Shown: positions 1 to 11,189 of the stretch, in pieces
Layout of the letters: each line of letters begins with the position of its first letter
How positions within the stretch are numbered: the stretch's first letter is position 1
Assembly (NCBI GenBank): GCA_002102555.1
Contig: MCFL01000011.1
Location: forward strand, 124,001 to 188,000
Length of the DNA: 64,000 nucleotides
From: Catenaria anguillulae PL171
Taxonomy: Eukaryota; Blastocladiomycota; Blastocladiomycetes; Blastocladiales; Catenariaceae
Reading direction: 5' to 3'
Made by a program: the position numbers and the translations under genes
Notes under the pieces: generated by a model
Database searches by the model: none
Seen by the model: only the letters and a program-made list of their open reading frames with translations
What the model was told of the DNA's origin: nothing

Positions 1-803
1 GCCGCTGTCGCGCGCCAGGGTCGAAATTGTAACCTTTCCCCAGCCCGACGTCGACTGCAGGCACCAATGGCGCACCAATGGCGATCTGATATGAATCTGG
101 TCACGACGAGCAAACCCACCACATGTCGAATACTATCAAGTGTTTCACAAATCATGCGCTGTGTCGAAAAAAGTACGTTGAGGAGCGGACGCACTGGATC
201 CGGAGCGCACGCACTGTTATGCAGCTGCCACGCCACCCATTACCAAGCACCTCCTCCGGAGGTGAGACATCCTGTTGCAATAATGTGGTTCATCATCGAT
301 TACGTGCCTTGCTCGTCAAGCTCCCAGGTCTCGCTTCCCTCTCCCGTTGCCTCAACGTGTTGTGAAACCTTCGAGCATATCAGAATTCGCCCGCTTCTCT
401 TGCTCTCTTGCTGGCTCTTCATTCCTAACATCCGGCACGCCGAACGAACGGGGCCTGAGTGATAGCTCCCGCTAGCTTTGAGCGTGCTATGGCTGCGTTG
501 TGATTCGGTCAGAAACCGAGAGCAACGACGGCAGACCGGAAGGAAGCAATCCATTTGAATCACACATAAGAGAGCGCAGGAGGTCGAACGGTAAATAAAC
601 ACCATATGAACCAAATGTAAATGTGCAAGTGAGCAAGAAGGTACGAAATGGGAAGAAACAAAAGAAGCACAAAGGCAAGCAAGCAAAAAAAAGAATGCGC
701 TCGTCGAATCAAGAGAAGAAAACGGACGAAACAACATTGCGAACGAGCTAACCGAACACATAAACACAAACACTGCAACAATTCACACAGATACCGCACC
801 GCC
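1..803. other. Intergenic, no gene seen
   Basis: This stretch lies downstream of the chitin synthase stop. Open frames exist on both strands, but they are short, have irregular composition and show no recognisable motif. I see no tRNA or clear repeat here. Confidence 0.6.
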
Positions 804-3800
804 TTAACGGCGGCGGTTCTTGATCAAGTAAAGCGTCGAGAACACAAAGCGGAATGCCGACAGGCCCAGCACAATGAAGAACAAGACGTTGAAGTATTTT
901 CCTGGGAAATCCAACGGGATCCCCAACCCTTGCGGCACCAGCAAGATGTAAAGCAGTGCACCGTTGACGAGAATCCAGAACAACAAGAACCACGTGCGGA
1001 ACGCCTTGAACACGTCCGGCTGCGAATACACGGGCTTTGGCGCATCGGGCTCCTTGGTCATGAGCTCGCGCAACGACGCCCACTCAGTGCCGCGGTCCTT
1101 GACATAATCCGCGTCCGATTCGTACGGCATGGTGATGAGGTCGCGCTCGGGAATGCCGTCGCGCATGGGAATTGTCGGCTTGGCACCCACCTTGATAAAG
1201 TGCACCTCGTCAGATCCTTTTGTGCCCCAAGTCTCACTGACGTTACAGTATGCAAACACTTGCAAGACAATGGTCCAGGTCGGCACCAGCAGCGTGTACT
1301 GGATCATGTTGGCGATCGGATGATAGTAGTCGCCGTACAGGAACGAAGACGCAATGTACAAGCCCCATGTAGACATGAGGGCAAGCAGCGTCCATACGGC
1401 CTCGGTCGAGTCCTTGGTGTTTGAGTCGGGCGAGCTGAAGCGCAGCGGAAACAGAGAGAAGCCGGCGCGCTGCATTTGAGCAGTCGTGGTGAGCATGATG
1501 ATGATGAAGGTGGCGGCCGATAGCATGGCAAACGAGTAGATGATGCCGAGGAAAATGCCGCGGGAAGACTTTGGCGAGTTGCCAAGCGAGGCAATGAACG
1601 TGAGGATGATGAGGAGGACAAAGATGGGTCGCGACAGGTTGCAGAGCACGTCAATGAGCTTGAAGAAGAAGCCAGGTTCGTAGTACGGGATGAAGGTAAA
1701 AAAGGGCTTTTTCAAAGTGCTGGCAAGGCTTGGGTTACGGGCGATTTCGGCCATGTAGGCAACATATGCGTCCGCGTTCTTTTGCATGAGCTCGAGGAAG
1801 CCGCGGATGAGGAAGTGGAATGCGAAATAGAAGTGGCCGAGCGAGACAAACTAGACATGGAAAAGAGCACCGTTGTGAAAAGTGAGTATCGAACTCGGCA
1901 CATGTGAGCAAAAGTGACGAAAATATGTGCGTACGCCAAACAAGAAGTTGAGCAGCAAGTAGACAAACTCAAAGAACATGATGATCTTACGTCCAAACGA
2001 GTGACCCGACGAGAAAATGCGGCTAAAGTTCATGAGCGCATAGAGCAACGCAAATGTTGAGCCGTTCAGCCAACGACGGCGTTGAGGAATCAGCTCGGCG
2101 AAATCATCGGGTGCGTCCGTCACAGCCACCGACTTTTTGTCGTAGTCGAGGACATAGTTGCCGTCTGAGCGGGTCACCAACTCAAAGCACAAGATCCGAT
2201 CTTCGGCCAGGTACATGTTGCGTTCAAACAAGCCGCCGTCTTTTTCAACAACTTCGCCCTTGAAGTAGGCATCGAGCGGGCGACCTTGAAGGGCCTTGAA
2301 GCGGTAGGCAGAGAAGGCACCGGGCAAGACGGTTATGTAACCAGCAAGTGCCTCCACGGGCTTGTCGAGAATATTGCTCTACGAAACGGGACAGGAGCAA
2401 GGTCAGACAGGCTGGCAGGTGGGAGTGGATCAGGCAACGACATGAACGAACCATCTTGTACTCTGTGAGAGTGGATGGGATGATGGAAACAGGTCAGCAT
2501 TGAGAAATGTATGGTTGGCATGAACAAGCAATCGGGTGTTGGCATACCAAAGTTTTGCGCGGCAATAATGGGATTGAGCTTGTAGCGCTTGGAGCCCTCG
2601 ACGGCAATCTCACCGCAAGCACCAGCAACTTGCGGGTTGTCAAACATCTTGGACTAAACACGGGTTAAGGAAACGCTGTAATGTTAGACTCCGGCAGCCA
2701 GCGGGTCGTACATGCGCGTGAGAACCAGCGGACAATAAGCCACATACCAAGCGATAGATCGAGTTGGGCAACGGCTGAGTTCCGACATCAATCAACACGG
2801 TTACCTTCGGCTGAATGGCCTCGCAAAAGGCCTTGAAAAACCAACGATGCGAGTTGATTTTCTTGGCGTTCTTTTCCTTGAGGCAAAAGATGAGCTGCAT
2901 GGGGACGATCGATCGCTCCAGACTGGTGAAATTGTCGACAATTGTCACGCCCTTATCGACCTTGCCGTCGAAATTGCGGATCACGGTCGACTCGAAAATG
3001 TGCGCCGACACGTCTTGGCCCTCCCACGTCTTGCGCATCAAACCATCGCGGTAGCCGCCCATCATGGACAAGAGCGTAATCACACCGGGATGGATCTTGG
3101 TGCGGCCGTCGGACACAATGACGACGAGGATGTGCTTCCATGCATCGGGGGATTGCCATGCCGGGTCGTTGGAGTGGAGAATGTCACGAATGTTGTCGTG
3201 GACGGCGCGCATGGTTTTGGTGAAGAGACGAGGGTCTTCCGAGTACATAGTGACCACAATCCTGTGCAGGTTACACCAGCGGGCGAAAGAGTGAGTGAGG
3301 GAATAGAAAGCGCAGGACAGCATCCGGCGTACATGAGGCGAATCTCGTTCTTGGCATGCATCATGCCGCCCTTTTGACGGATCCACTCGGGGTACTCCTC
3401 AGGCTCACCGACGGCAGCAGTGTAACGCAAATACTTTGCCTCCTCGGGAGAGCCTTGCGGTGGGCCAAAGCTATTGGGGCGGGACGGGTCCTTGAACAAC
3501 TCGCCAGGCACCCCAATCGTGACGGGGTTTGGCTGGCCTTGCTGCGCGCGAAGCGTCAAGGCTGGCACCTTTTCGTCGACCTCGGAGCTGGCGCCTGCAG
3601 CAGCAGCGGTCGGGCCTTGGCCTTGGGCAAATGATTGATCGTTGGCATGCGGCAACAAGGACGCCGGTTGCGGTTCGGCGAGGGTGTAGGCGCTCGTTCC
3701 GGTTGTATCCGTGTGCGTGTGCGAGTACCCAGTGTAGTTGGGCGACACTGGCTGCTGGGCGTAAAGCGCACCGGGCTCGGGCATGAGCATGGCGCCACCA

Positions 3801-3919
3801 GTATGTTGCGGAGCGGGCACTGGCATTGGGGCCATGGCGTATGCGCCACCGGGATGCTGCTGTTGCTGCTGGGGCGGGTAAGGGCCGGACGGCTGCTGGC
3901 CGACAGGAGTGTACGACAT
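804..3919 (-). CDS. Chitin synthase (division 1, class I-III type), six exons
   Basis: Integral membrane glycosyltransferase polymerising UDP-GlcNAc into chitin for the cell wall. My exon model on the minus strand is 3919-3333, 3261-2748, 2653-2548, 2462-2452, 2378-1935 and 1850-804, giving about 902 aa with every phase matching and all introns GT-AG (71-94 nt). The N-terminus (about 150 aa) is Gln/Pro-rich and disordered. The catalytic part shows VVTMYSEDP, IVSDGRTKIHPG, QNFEYKMSNILDKP, LPGAFSAYR, AEDRILCFEL and the hallmark QRRRWLNGS. The C-terminal third carries several hydrophobic membrane spans and ends in a basic LIKNRRR tail. The start ATG opens MSYTPVGQQP. The 11-nt exon (2452-2462) is needed to read QNFEYKM continuously. 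The family call is very secure; the class within division 1 is not resolved. Confidence 0.95.
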
Positions 3920-5239
3920 TGGAGGGATGGCTGGCTGTGTTATGATGTGGGATTGTGTGGTGGCAAAACGGAGAGGCGAATGTCGATGGCGGCGACGGCA
4001 GCGGAGGGGATGGGTCCGCTAATGAAGAGGCGAGAATTGAGCTGTGCGGATGTCTACTCAACGGTGCAATTGCATAGCATCGGAAACACTGACTGCCGTT
4101 AGTGCTGCATGTGTGCCGAGTCGATGATGAGGAATTGGAAATGGAAGCTGCGGTGAGACAAAATCTAAGGGATCGATGATGGATCGTGAATGGATCGCGG
4201 CGGCGGTTCAAAAGTTGAACGAGGTCGGATCAGGCCTCAGCGGTTCCCAAAATAAAAATGAACGGGTGGCGCTAAAGTTGCGGTTTAAGGGGCCTGCGTG
4301 CACCACACGTGCTTGGAATCGAAATCTTGGCAATCTGAGTGAGTCTCTGGGGGTTGTGGTGCTTCTCACAATGACCTGGCTCCCAAGGCACCCAATTCCT
4401 TCCAGGGCCGGGAATGCTGAAAATGGATGGAACTGGAGCCTGGAGGGATGGTAATTGGTGTGACAGAGGTGTGGCCGCACGTACACACTGCTCCTAGACT
4501 GGGTTTGTTTTACAATACAACGTATGCTTGTCGGTCAGGACCATGCATGGGAATCACAATGTGTACATTGGAGAACGCTGAAGGGCCGGGGGTCGAGTGA
4601 AATTTGAAAGGTGAATGGTACATACGAACCAAATGATTCTTGCCCAACGGCGTCCAACTTGGGCGTCTCCCACGTAGCTACACTCAGAACGATCATCCAC
4701 ACTGAACAAACCGACCTTGGCATTTCGGGCTGGGGCTGGTGAATCGCGCTTAGACGGATGGAACCAATGATGTCTTCATCCCATGGTTTGGTGTCTTCGT
4801 GCCGCAGCAGACACGCAAGGCCAGTGGTGGTGTGCAAGCAAAGTCAGTATGTCTCCCTGTCCGCAACCATGCTCTTTGTCTCAACTGTTCTTCTGTGGTG
4901 GCCGAGAGATAGTCAGTTGTGCTGCCCCAGTGCGCACATTTGTCCACCAGCAGCTGTTTCAACGACCAATAGTTGCCTGGTACCAGGCGGACCAACAGAA
5001 TGTCGTCAGTACAGCTGATGTTGACAGACTTGGTCTCACTCGCACACCGGGCTGCCTCGCTTGGTGCAGCACCTCGTTCGCAAGTGGTGCGGACATGTTC
5101 GCCCGCACGTTTCCTGTTTTTTTCCTGTCCTGCCTTTCCCATGTGCGTGTCGATTAATCATTCACGACATGCCCCGACCAGTGGAAATCTGAGGGTATTT
5201 TGGACGAGCGGACCCGATGCAATTTCGCTCTCGAATACA
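3920..5239. promoter_or_regulatory. Divergent intergenic region between chitin synthase and PH-domain gene
   Basis: The two genes point away from each other, so both promoters must lie here. I see no convincing gene; reading frames up to about 130 aa lack motifs. No TATA box could be assigned with confidence. Confidence 0.4.
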
Positions 5240-7664
5240 ATGCCAATTACTAGCACACGTTCCCCGCACGTTGTCGCGGACTTGGTGTGTCAGTTGACCT
5301 CGCTCGCGCACCTCAGCGCACAACAGCAACTGCCAACCACAACGCTGGACAAGTGTGGACACCTTGTATCCATTTCACAATTAACAGGATCGACATTGCC
5401 TGCGACAGAGGCACCCGAGTCTCCTGCAGCACCAGCGGACTCTGATGCGGTCATTCGATTCATGCTCACCGTCACCGATCCCGCCCAGCTCGCCCAGTTG
5501 CCTCCCGCCATTGCTCAGCTCGCCATCCAATCCACGTCTTTTGCTGCATCTTCTCCCACTCTGGCAGCATCTACAACATTTCCGGGAACAGGCAAGCAAG
5601 ACCTGGGTCCTTCTGCATCCTCAGCGCTTCACATTCCCTTCCCACTACGACTTTCTTTCACCCCAAGCCATCTCGCCGACTTGTACCAAACTCTGTTAGT
5701 CGCGGATTGCGAAAGGCTTTCTACAGCCATTCGCAACTTACACGCTACCTTGCACGAAATCGCCATTCCGCCGTTTGACCACGAGTACCTGAAATCGGCT
5801 CGACTCACTCTTGACGCGCTCACTCCTGAAATCATCAACCTGACCCAATCTGTTTCCATCACGGCCGTATGCCTTGCGGCCAGTGTACATCCTCGCGGAA
5901 CCGGGCTACCACAAGCTCAGGAATCTGTCCTCATTCGCGCCGCCTACGTGGCTGCTGGCGTGTTGGAAGTGGTCAAGGTCGCAAAAAAAGTTGTGGCCAC
6001 CGGTTTGGCTGCGAATGCAGCACACAAGGTAAAGGAGCAGGTCTCGGATGCCGCAAACAAGGTCAAGGCATTTGTTGCCGCTCATCCTTTGCCCTCCATG
6101 CCAATGCCAGGACGCTCGTCGCATCCAGCAGAGGCAACAACGGGCGCAAACAACCCGTCGGCCGCGTCTGCGAGCGGGTCAAAGCGACATGTTCCCAAGC
6201 TCCTAAACCTCGTCAAGCAATTACAAATGCAGCATCAGCAACAGTCCCACCAGCATGCATCGGCACCATGCTCGCCAACCACGGCCGCAACTTCACCAGC
6301 TGGTGCCGCACCAACGACAAAGCTTGCGCTCATGCTTGACTCTGCCACCGCCAGATTTGTGCGGTCCATGCACCTTCTTCTCGACATTGTCATAGCCACA
6401 ACAGCCCAATACAAAACCAATGTGGAAGCCAAACTGCGCAGTGCACCCTCTTGCCCACCAGCACAACAGCCGTTTGTCTTTCACATCCCGCTGCGTCAAT
6501 CGCTCACTGATCTGATTCACGCCGGATCCAATGCCGGTGGCAGCAACCCGATCGATGCCACCGTGACCAAGATGATCAAGTCACTGAGCGATATGCCCCT
6601 CGGCCAAGCCGTATCTCGGGCATTGGCAAAAGCAACGACTGGGTCGGGTGAGGGTGGCATGATTATTCGCACGGGGTCGGGCGGCGTGATTGACTGCAGT
6701 GCTGGACAGGATGGCGGGTTGGTCACGGTCCCGCGTGCAGCCGAGTCGATTCCTGGATTGAACCAGGTTGGTGTGGCCGTGCCGTCTGCTCCGCCCATGC
6801 CAATGGCTGTTATGTCTGCTGAGCAGTATGCCGCATTAAGGTACAAAATCCACCTTCAGCATGTTTCGTACACATGCCATACTCACGACTGGGACATGCG
6901 ATCGGAACGCAGTATTCCACGCAACTCCCGCTCATCACCTGCTCGGTCCAACTCTCTCACGGTTGCCGACCCTTCCGCGCCACTGGGAATTGCATCCAAC
7001 CCGCTCGATTTCGCCGAGCGTCTCTACCCAACGATTCAGCGCCACGGCTTCAACCCAGACAATGTGCCTGCGTTTCCCATCCCTCTGCAAACGCGCTTGG
7101 GTACCTTTGCGCTGCTCAAGACCGAAAGCGACGAGCGCCTGGGCGATTCCACCAGTGGCGGCGCAAGCGGCCTCGTGCAGCGGCTCGTGGGAAAGAGCAA
7201 AAAGGCAGGCAAGCGCAACCATGGATGGAACAAGGTGTGGATCGAGTTGGACTTGACGCCAGCAACACCCGTCGGCGCAGTAAGGTATGAGGTGATGGTG
7301 TTTCCGTTGGTCAAGATTCGCGTGCATGGCGAGGATGGCGAGGTGAGGGAACACTTGATGGTACTTTGGTTCCTATCATTCCTCTTGGTGGTCACAATTC
7401 GGAATTCGGTCTCACGCAGTGCGTCATATAAAGGCCGACACATCTGTGGCTCCAACATGCTATCCGCTCAAGCATGCGACGATTGAACATGCAAAGGACG
7501 TGACTTCGCACTCGGATGTGCTCAGGATTCGGCTCGTTTCGGGCAAGAATCTGTTGGTTCACGTCGGGAGCCAGCGCAAGGATACTTGGATGCATCATTT
7601 GCGGTCAGAGGCTGCCAAGGCGACTCACGTCGCGAGAAACGTGCCCGTTGGCGCGAGTGGGTAA
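5240..7664 (+). CDS. PH-domain protein of unknown function, three exons
   Basis: Predicted exons are 5240-6840, 6913 to about 7334, and about 7431-7664. The first intron (6841-6912, 72 nt) is GT-AG and in frame, so it is easily missed. The second (GTACTTTGG donor, acceptor near CATATAAAG) moves the reading frame into the C-terminal exon. The C-terminal ~130 residues look like a pleckstrin-homology domain: a basic NHGWNKVWIELDL strand start, a strand-rich middle, and a closing helix with the typical late Trp (KDTWMHHLRSEAAK). The middle holds a helical Ala/Val/Lys-rich stretch near KVKEQVSDAANKVKAF and a His/Gln patch. The start at 5240 (MPITSTRS) is chosen because the upstream open frame looks non-coding. 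A PH domain implies phosphoinositide or protein binding at membranes; nothing more specific can be said. Confidence 0.6.
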
Positions 7665-8472
7665 TAGGTAAGCTGTTGGGTGAGCAGGCAGTGTTGGTTT
7701 TGCATTAGCCGCCGTTGATATCTCTTGCTGTCACGCATCCATTGGTTCCCACACCCCAGCATTAATTATCGAGGGTTCTTTTGATCTGGGTGGGAAACCA
7801 CATGGTTGTATTCTCTCATACATATCTTTCTTGTCGTGAACCCAAAGCAGAAACGGGGACAAACAGAGAAGTTCTCGACAAAATGTGCCCGAAAGCGCGG
7901 ACAGAATAAGAAGCCTGGACGAACTCATGCGCTTTACATATACACCAGCATCACGTCGACAGTAAGCGGTGACAAGGGACAGCGGAAACTCATTCAGGGA
8001 GGCATTCGAGCCACTGACCGTGTGTCAAGTAATAACATATAGACGCACATGATGGGGAAACACCAAGATAAATAATTTGAGCGACAGGGAGCCAGGCAGA
8101 CCTTGGTGGTGGCGACTGGTACCTGGCGAATGACTTGAACAAACAAAAAGGGACTCGAGCTTGATGGGGCTCCGACTTTTGCATGAATGCATGCGAATGA
8201 AATGAAATGAGAGAACCAGGCTTGCATAAGGACGAGTGTCGAAATGATATGAAATATTTGGTGTCGCGGAAAGATGCGTATAATTTCATGGCATGAATCA
8301 GGGAATGAAAAAAAATGCTTGTGGCAGACGACCCATAGTTGAGCCGGAAAGGGAAGGCGAGACAAGAGTGATGGGGCATGGAACAGGCACAATATTGATC
8401 AACGGAAACGCAGCAAAGTCGGAGGATGCGGCAAAGCCAGGGTATGACGACAACCACGACACCTACCGGGGC
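7665..8472. other. Intergenic, convergent gene ends
   Basis: This is the 3' flank shared by the PH-domain gene and the HNH-like gene. Frames here are AT-richer and give no recognisable protein. Confidence 0.5.
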
Positions 8473-8901
8473 CTAGTCCTTGCCATCAAAAATGACATGT
8501 TCTTTTTCCAGCTTTTTGATGTAGTCCTTGCGGACTTGGCGGGCTTCCTCCTTGGTGGCCACGGTCTTGGAATACCCTTGGATTCTGACCTCGTACTTCC
8601 CGTTCTGCACTTGCCTGATGCCTGTGTCTGGACGGCTGATGTTGATTGCATTGAAGGTGCGCGTCACAAGGCGCAGCTCTGATGCACGGTTGTCGAGCTT
8701 GTTGCCATGCTTGTGGGACACCCAGCGATGCATCAGGCCGTACTCGGCCGAGGAAGCATAGGTCCCGCGGACCGACCCGCTCAACGCCCAGGTGACTTCG
8801 TTGGCCTCGTGCCACAGATCGTAGTCGACAAGAGGTAAGAAAAAGATATAGACATAGATACAATGCCCGAACAATAGACTCAAAGCAATCAACACATACA
8901 C
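8473..8901 (-). CDS. HNH/AP2-like homing-endonuclease-type protein (small, probably degenerate)
   Basis: The reading frame ends at 8473 and the convincing part starts near VDYDLWHEAN (about 8835); the first ~25 codons are hydrophobic and may be a leader, an unrecognised exon junction or noise. The core MHRWVSHKHGNKLDNRAS aligns, by recall, with phage and giant-virus type HNH enzymes (pattern VDHINGNKLDNRRSNLR). The following NGKYEVRIQGYSKTVATKEE resembles the AP2-like DNA-binding module often found after HNH. In the HNH core the Asp before the His is Ser and the late Asn is Glu, so catalytic activity is doubtful. Such genes are rare in fungal nuclear genomes and usually travel by transfer. 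The start is uncertain. Confidence 0.5.
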   Translation of the reverse strand: MYVLIALSLLFGHCIYVYIFFLPLVDYDLWHEANEVTWALSGSVRGTYASSAEYGLMHRWVSHKHGNKLDNRASELRLVTRTFNAINISRPDTGIRQVQNGKYEVRIQGYSKTVATKEEARQVRKDYIKKLEKEHVIFDGKD

Positions 8902-9269
8902 CCCTTTCTATCGGATTGAGAACTCGGGGGAGCGCTATCTGCACTCCTCTGATCCGGTCCCGTGCTATCTTACTCTGTTATGTGTGACTGGGCTTCCAAC
9001 ATGATGTCTCACACGCTCCTTTCACGAAGCCAAACACTGTCGCCTCAAGCACACATTGTTTCTTCTACATAAACCACCGCACATCAACTAACAGAAATGT
9101 TGCGAACTGATACGCCGTGTATAATTCTGTCATTTGCGAGGAAAAAATTGCCTGATTGAGCGCGAAAGCTTAAGAAACACCTCCTCTTTCCGTCAACCGG
9201 TCCCGCAACCACAAATGCGCCGCCAGGCACTTCATGTCGGAGGCAAAAGAGACCATAAAAGAGTACTTT
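8902..9269. other. Intergenic between HNH-like gene and tRNA-Arg
   Basis: No gene is visible. The part next to 9270 holds a short run of A on the plus strand (T on the tRNA strand) that could end Pol III transcription of the tRNA. Confidence 0.4.
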
Positions 9270-9342
9270 CGATCCTACCAGGGATCGAACCTGGAATCTC
9301 CTGATCCGTAGTCAGGCGCCTTATCCATTTGGCCATAGGAAA
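9270..9342 (-). tRNA. tRNA-Arg(ACG), acceptor tip altered by LINE insertion
   Basis: The minus strand folds as a cloverleaf. The anticodon stem is CCTGA/TCAGG with loop CTACGGA (anticodon ACG), and the T arm is CCAGG-TTCGATC-CCTGG. Acceptor positions 3-7 (TCCTA) pair with TAGGA, but positions 1-2 are now TT supplied by the inserted LINE and mismatch the 3' TC. The original GG lies on the far side of the element at 16712-16713, and GGTCCTA would pair fully (one G-T) with TAGGATC. The discriminator is G. The intact homologue at 29402-29474 has the same anticodon loop. Function of this copy is doubtful. Confidence 0.85.
9324..9340. repeat. Left target-site duplication of LINE copy 1
   Basis: The 17-bp TCCATTTGGCCATAGGA is repeated exactly at 16695-16711 on the other side of the element. 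It corresponds to tRNA-Arg nucleotides 3-19 read on the opposite strand. Confidence 0.93.
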
Positions 9343-9434
9343 ACGCCGCCCTGCTAAGCCACGCCGCCGTTAAAATCACTCCCTGCATTGGATTCGCCAG
9401 CTCGCCAGCTTTTAAACGCACCTAAAATCACCCC

Positions 9435-11189
9435 ATGTCGACCACTGCCCCCCCTGGCGCTCCCGCTGGGGCTGGGCCCGCCGCCGATGACGATCAAATG
9501 AACGTCGATCGGCAAGACGAACAACAAGAACAAGGGCGCCCGATCCGCACCTTGACGCCGACCAAGTCCATCGACTCGTACGAAGCATACGCCCGCGCGG
9601 ATGCCTTCCCTGGTGGCAATGCCACGAAGACCATGATGCAGCAGGTCATGTATGGCTTGGCGGACGCCACGTTTGCCATCAAGAAGGGCAACCCCAAAGT
9701 CGTTGTCCTGCGCACGCCGGTTAAGAGCGTGTGGGAGAAGTTGATCGAGATGGGATTGGAAATCCAGGGCAAAGGCGGCGCCAAGACGGTCAAGTTCAAG
9801 GACTATGCCACCCAGGCCAACAATGACGAGTCGCCGCTCATCGACCTCTATGTCTCCGGCGTGCCGAAGGACATGCCAGTCACTGCCATCGGCGCACAAC
9901 TGGCCGCTCAGGCCGGCAAGACGAAGGATGAGCTCCTTGAAGGATCTACCCGCCTCCGTGGTGTCAACCGCAGCACGATCGTGTTCCGCGTCCATGACTG
10001 CAACGAACTCAAAAAGGTTTTCAAGCGTGGCCACTTCTTTGTCCTCGACACCATGCTGCAAGTGCACAAGGACGGCGACCGCCCCGATCGCGCGGCAGAG
10101 AACAAGGCAACATTGGGCCTGTACGGACTTCAGGCTGGCATGACTGACCGGCGCCTCATGGAAGCCCTGGCCAAGTACGGCTGCCCAAAGCCAAAGGCGG
10201 TGCAAGTCATGCGCCGTGGGCCCGACCAACGCCTCGTGCGCGCCGCTGCTGTGACCTTCGAGTCGGTTGACCAATGCGACGAGGCACAACTGCTTCGCTT
10301 TGGGCCTGGCCCGCTCAAGGATGCAAAGTGGGCCCCCATCAGTGGGAAAGCTTGTTTTGGATGCGGCGAGACGGAGCATGTCGTGGCAGTGTGCCCGGGG
10401 GTGAAGCGTCGCCCCCGGCCCGTGCCAAAGCCGGCTGCTGGGCCGGCACCAAGGAGGACAGCAGGGGACGGCCGTGTCCGCGATGGCGCGCGCTGGTCCG
10501 ACGTTGCCGGTGGCCACCGAGGCAAGCAGGCGCCCCAGCGCCAACAGCAGCAGCAACAGCAGCAGCAGCAGCACTCCCAACCACAGCAGGATATCCGCGA
10601 GTTGGCGATCGAGGCGGCCAAGGAGGCAGCCAAGGAAGCAGTCGGCGCGATGATGGCTGCCAAGACGGAGGAGATCGCGGCAGGTCTTCGGGCGGAAATC
10701 CGGGCTGCTGCAGCACAAAATGAGGCCGAGATCACCAAGCTGCGGGAGGAATTGGCAAGGAAAGATGAGGAGATTGCTAAGCGGGACCGCAGGATTACCC
10801 AGCTGGAAGACGAACTAGACATGGCCCGCAATGGTCATGTGGGACGTGACATTATGGACGGTGTGTCGGAAGACGAGTCCATGGCTGATCAGTCGTTTGT
10901 CAACCCCAATGGCGCCACCACACCCGCTGCTGCTGCCGCGGCCCGCAAAGAAAAGGCAAGGTTTGCAAGCGACCGGTCCACGGTTTTGCATGCCCAACAG
11001 CAACGCGCCCAGCGACCTCGCCTTGAGAACGGCTCAAGCACTGCCCCCACCACTGCTGCCGCCCCAGCCCATGCAGCACAGATACCACCTGCACCTCAAC
11101 CTGCCGCCGCGACCCACCTATCCCGCCCCAACACCCGCTCTGCCAGCTCTGCCGGCAACGCTGCTGCCCCCTCCGCCCGTTCGCAATGA
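9435..11189 (+). CDS. LINE ORF1, gag-like RNA-binding protein
   Basis: This 584-aa frame is intact. Residues ~100-300 form a folded region that may contain RRM-like modules (YVSGVPKDMPVTAIGAQLAA and a later LYGLQAGMTDRRLMEAL). A zinc knuckle CFGCGETEHVVAVC (CX2CX4HX4C) follows at about residues 307-320, then a polyglutamine run near 370 and a long charged coiled coil (~385-465, with repeated EELARKDEEIAKRDRR-type heptads). The tail is Pro/Ala-rich. LINE ORF1 proteins bind their own RNA and build the ribonucleoprotein. The stop TGA overlaps the ORF2 ATG (ATGA, 11186-11189). The polyQ-coiled-coil order is unusual among the ORF1 proteins I know. Confidence 0.85.
   Translation: MSTTAPPGAPAGAGPAADDDQMNVDRQDEQQEQGRPIRTLTPTKSIDSYEAYARADAFPGGNATKTMMQQVMYGLADATFAIKKGNPKVVVLRTPVKSVWEKLIEMGLEIQGKGGAKTVKFKDYATQANNDESPLIDLYVSGVPKDMPVTAIGAQLAAQAGKTKDELLEGSTRLRGVNRSTIVFRVHDCNELKKVFKRGHFFVLDTMLQVHKDGDRPDRAAENKATLGLYGLQAGMTDRRLMEALAKYGCPKPKAVQVMRRGPDQRLVRAAAVTFESVDQCDEAQLLRFGPGPLKDAKWAPISGKACFGCGETEHVVAVCPGVKRRPRPVPKPAAGPAPRRTAGDGRVRDGARWSDVAGGHRGKQAPQRQQQQQQQQQQHSQPQQDIRELAIEAAKEAAKEAVGAMMAAKTEEIAAGLRAEIRAAAAQNEAEITKLREELARKDEEIAKRDRRITQLEDELDMARNGHVGRDIMDGVSEDESMADQSFVNPNGATTPAAAAAARKEKARFASDRSTVLHAQQQRAQRPRLENGSSTAPTTAAAPAHAAQIPPAPQPAAATHLSRPNTRSASSAGNAAAPSARSQ

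Noticed and set aside
648-1424. 258-codon open frame on the plus strand
   Set aside because: It overlaps the last chitin synthase exon in antisense and has biased, motif-free composition; a shadow.
4973-5239. 89-codon N-terminal extension of the PH-domain gene
   Set aside because: Composition changes and no conserved feature is present; the start at 5240 is favoured, though not proven.
9354-10718. Long antisense frame (454 codons) across LINE ORF1
   Set aside because: It mirrors ORF1 codon bias (GC-rich third positions). No protein motif is visible.
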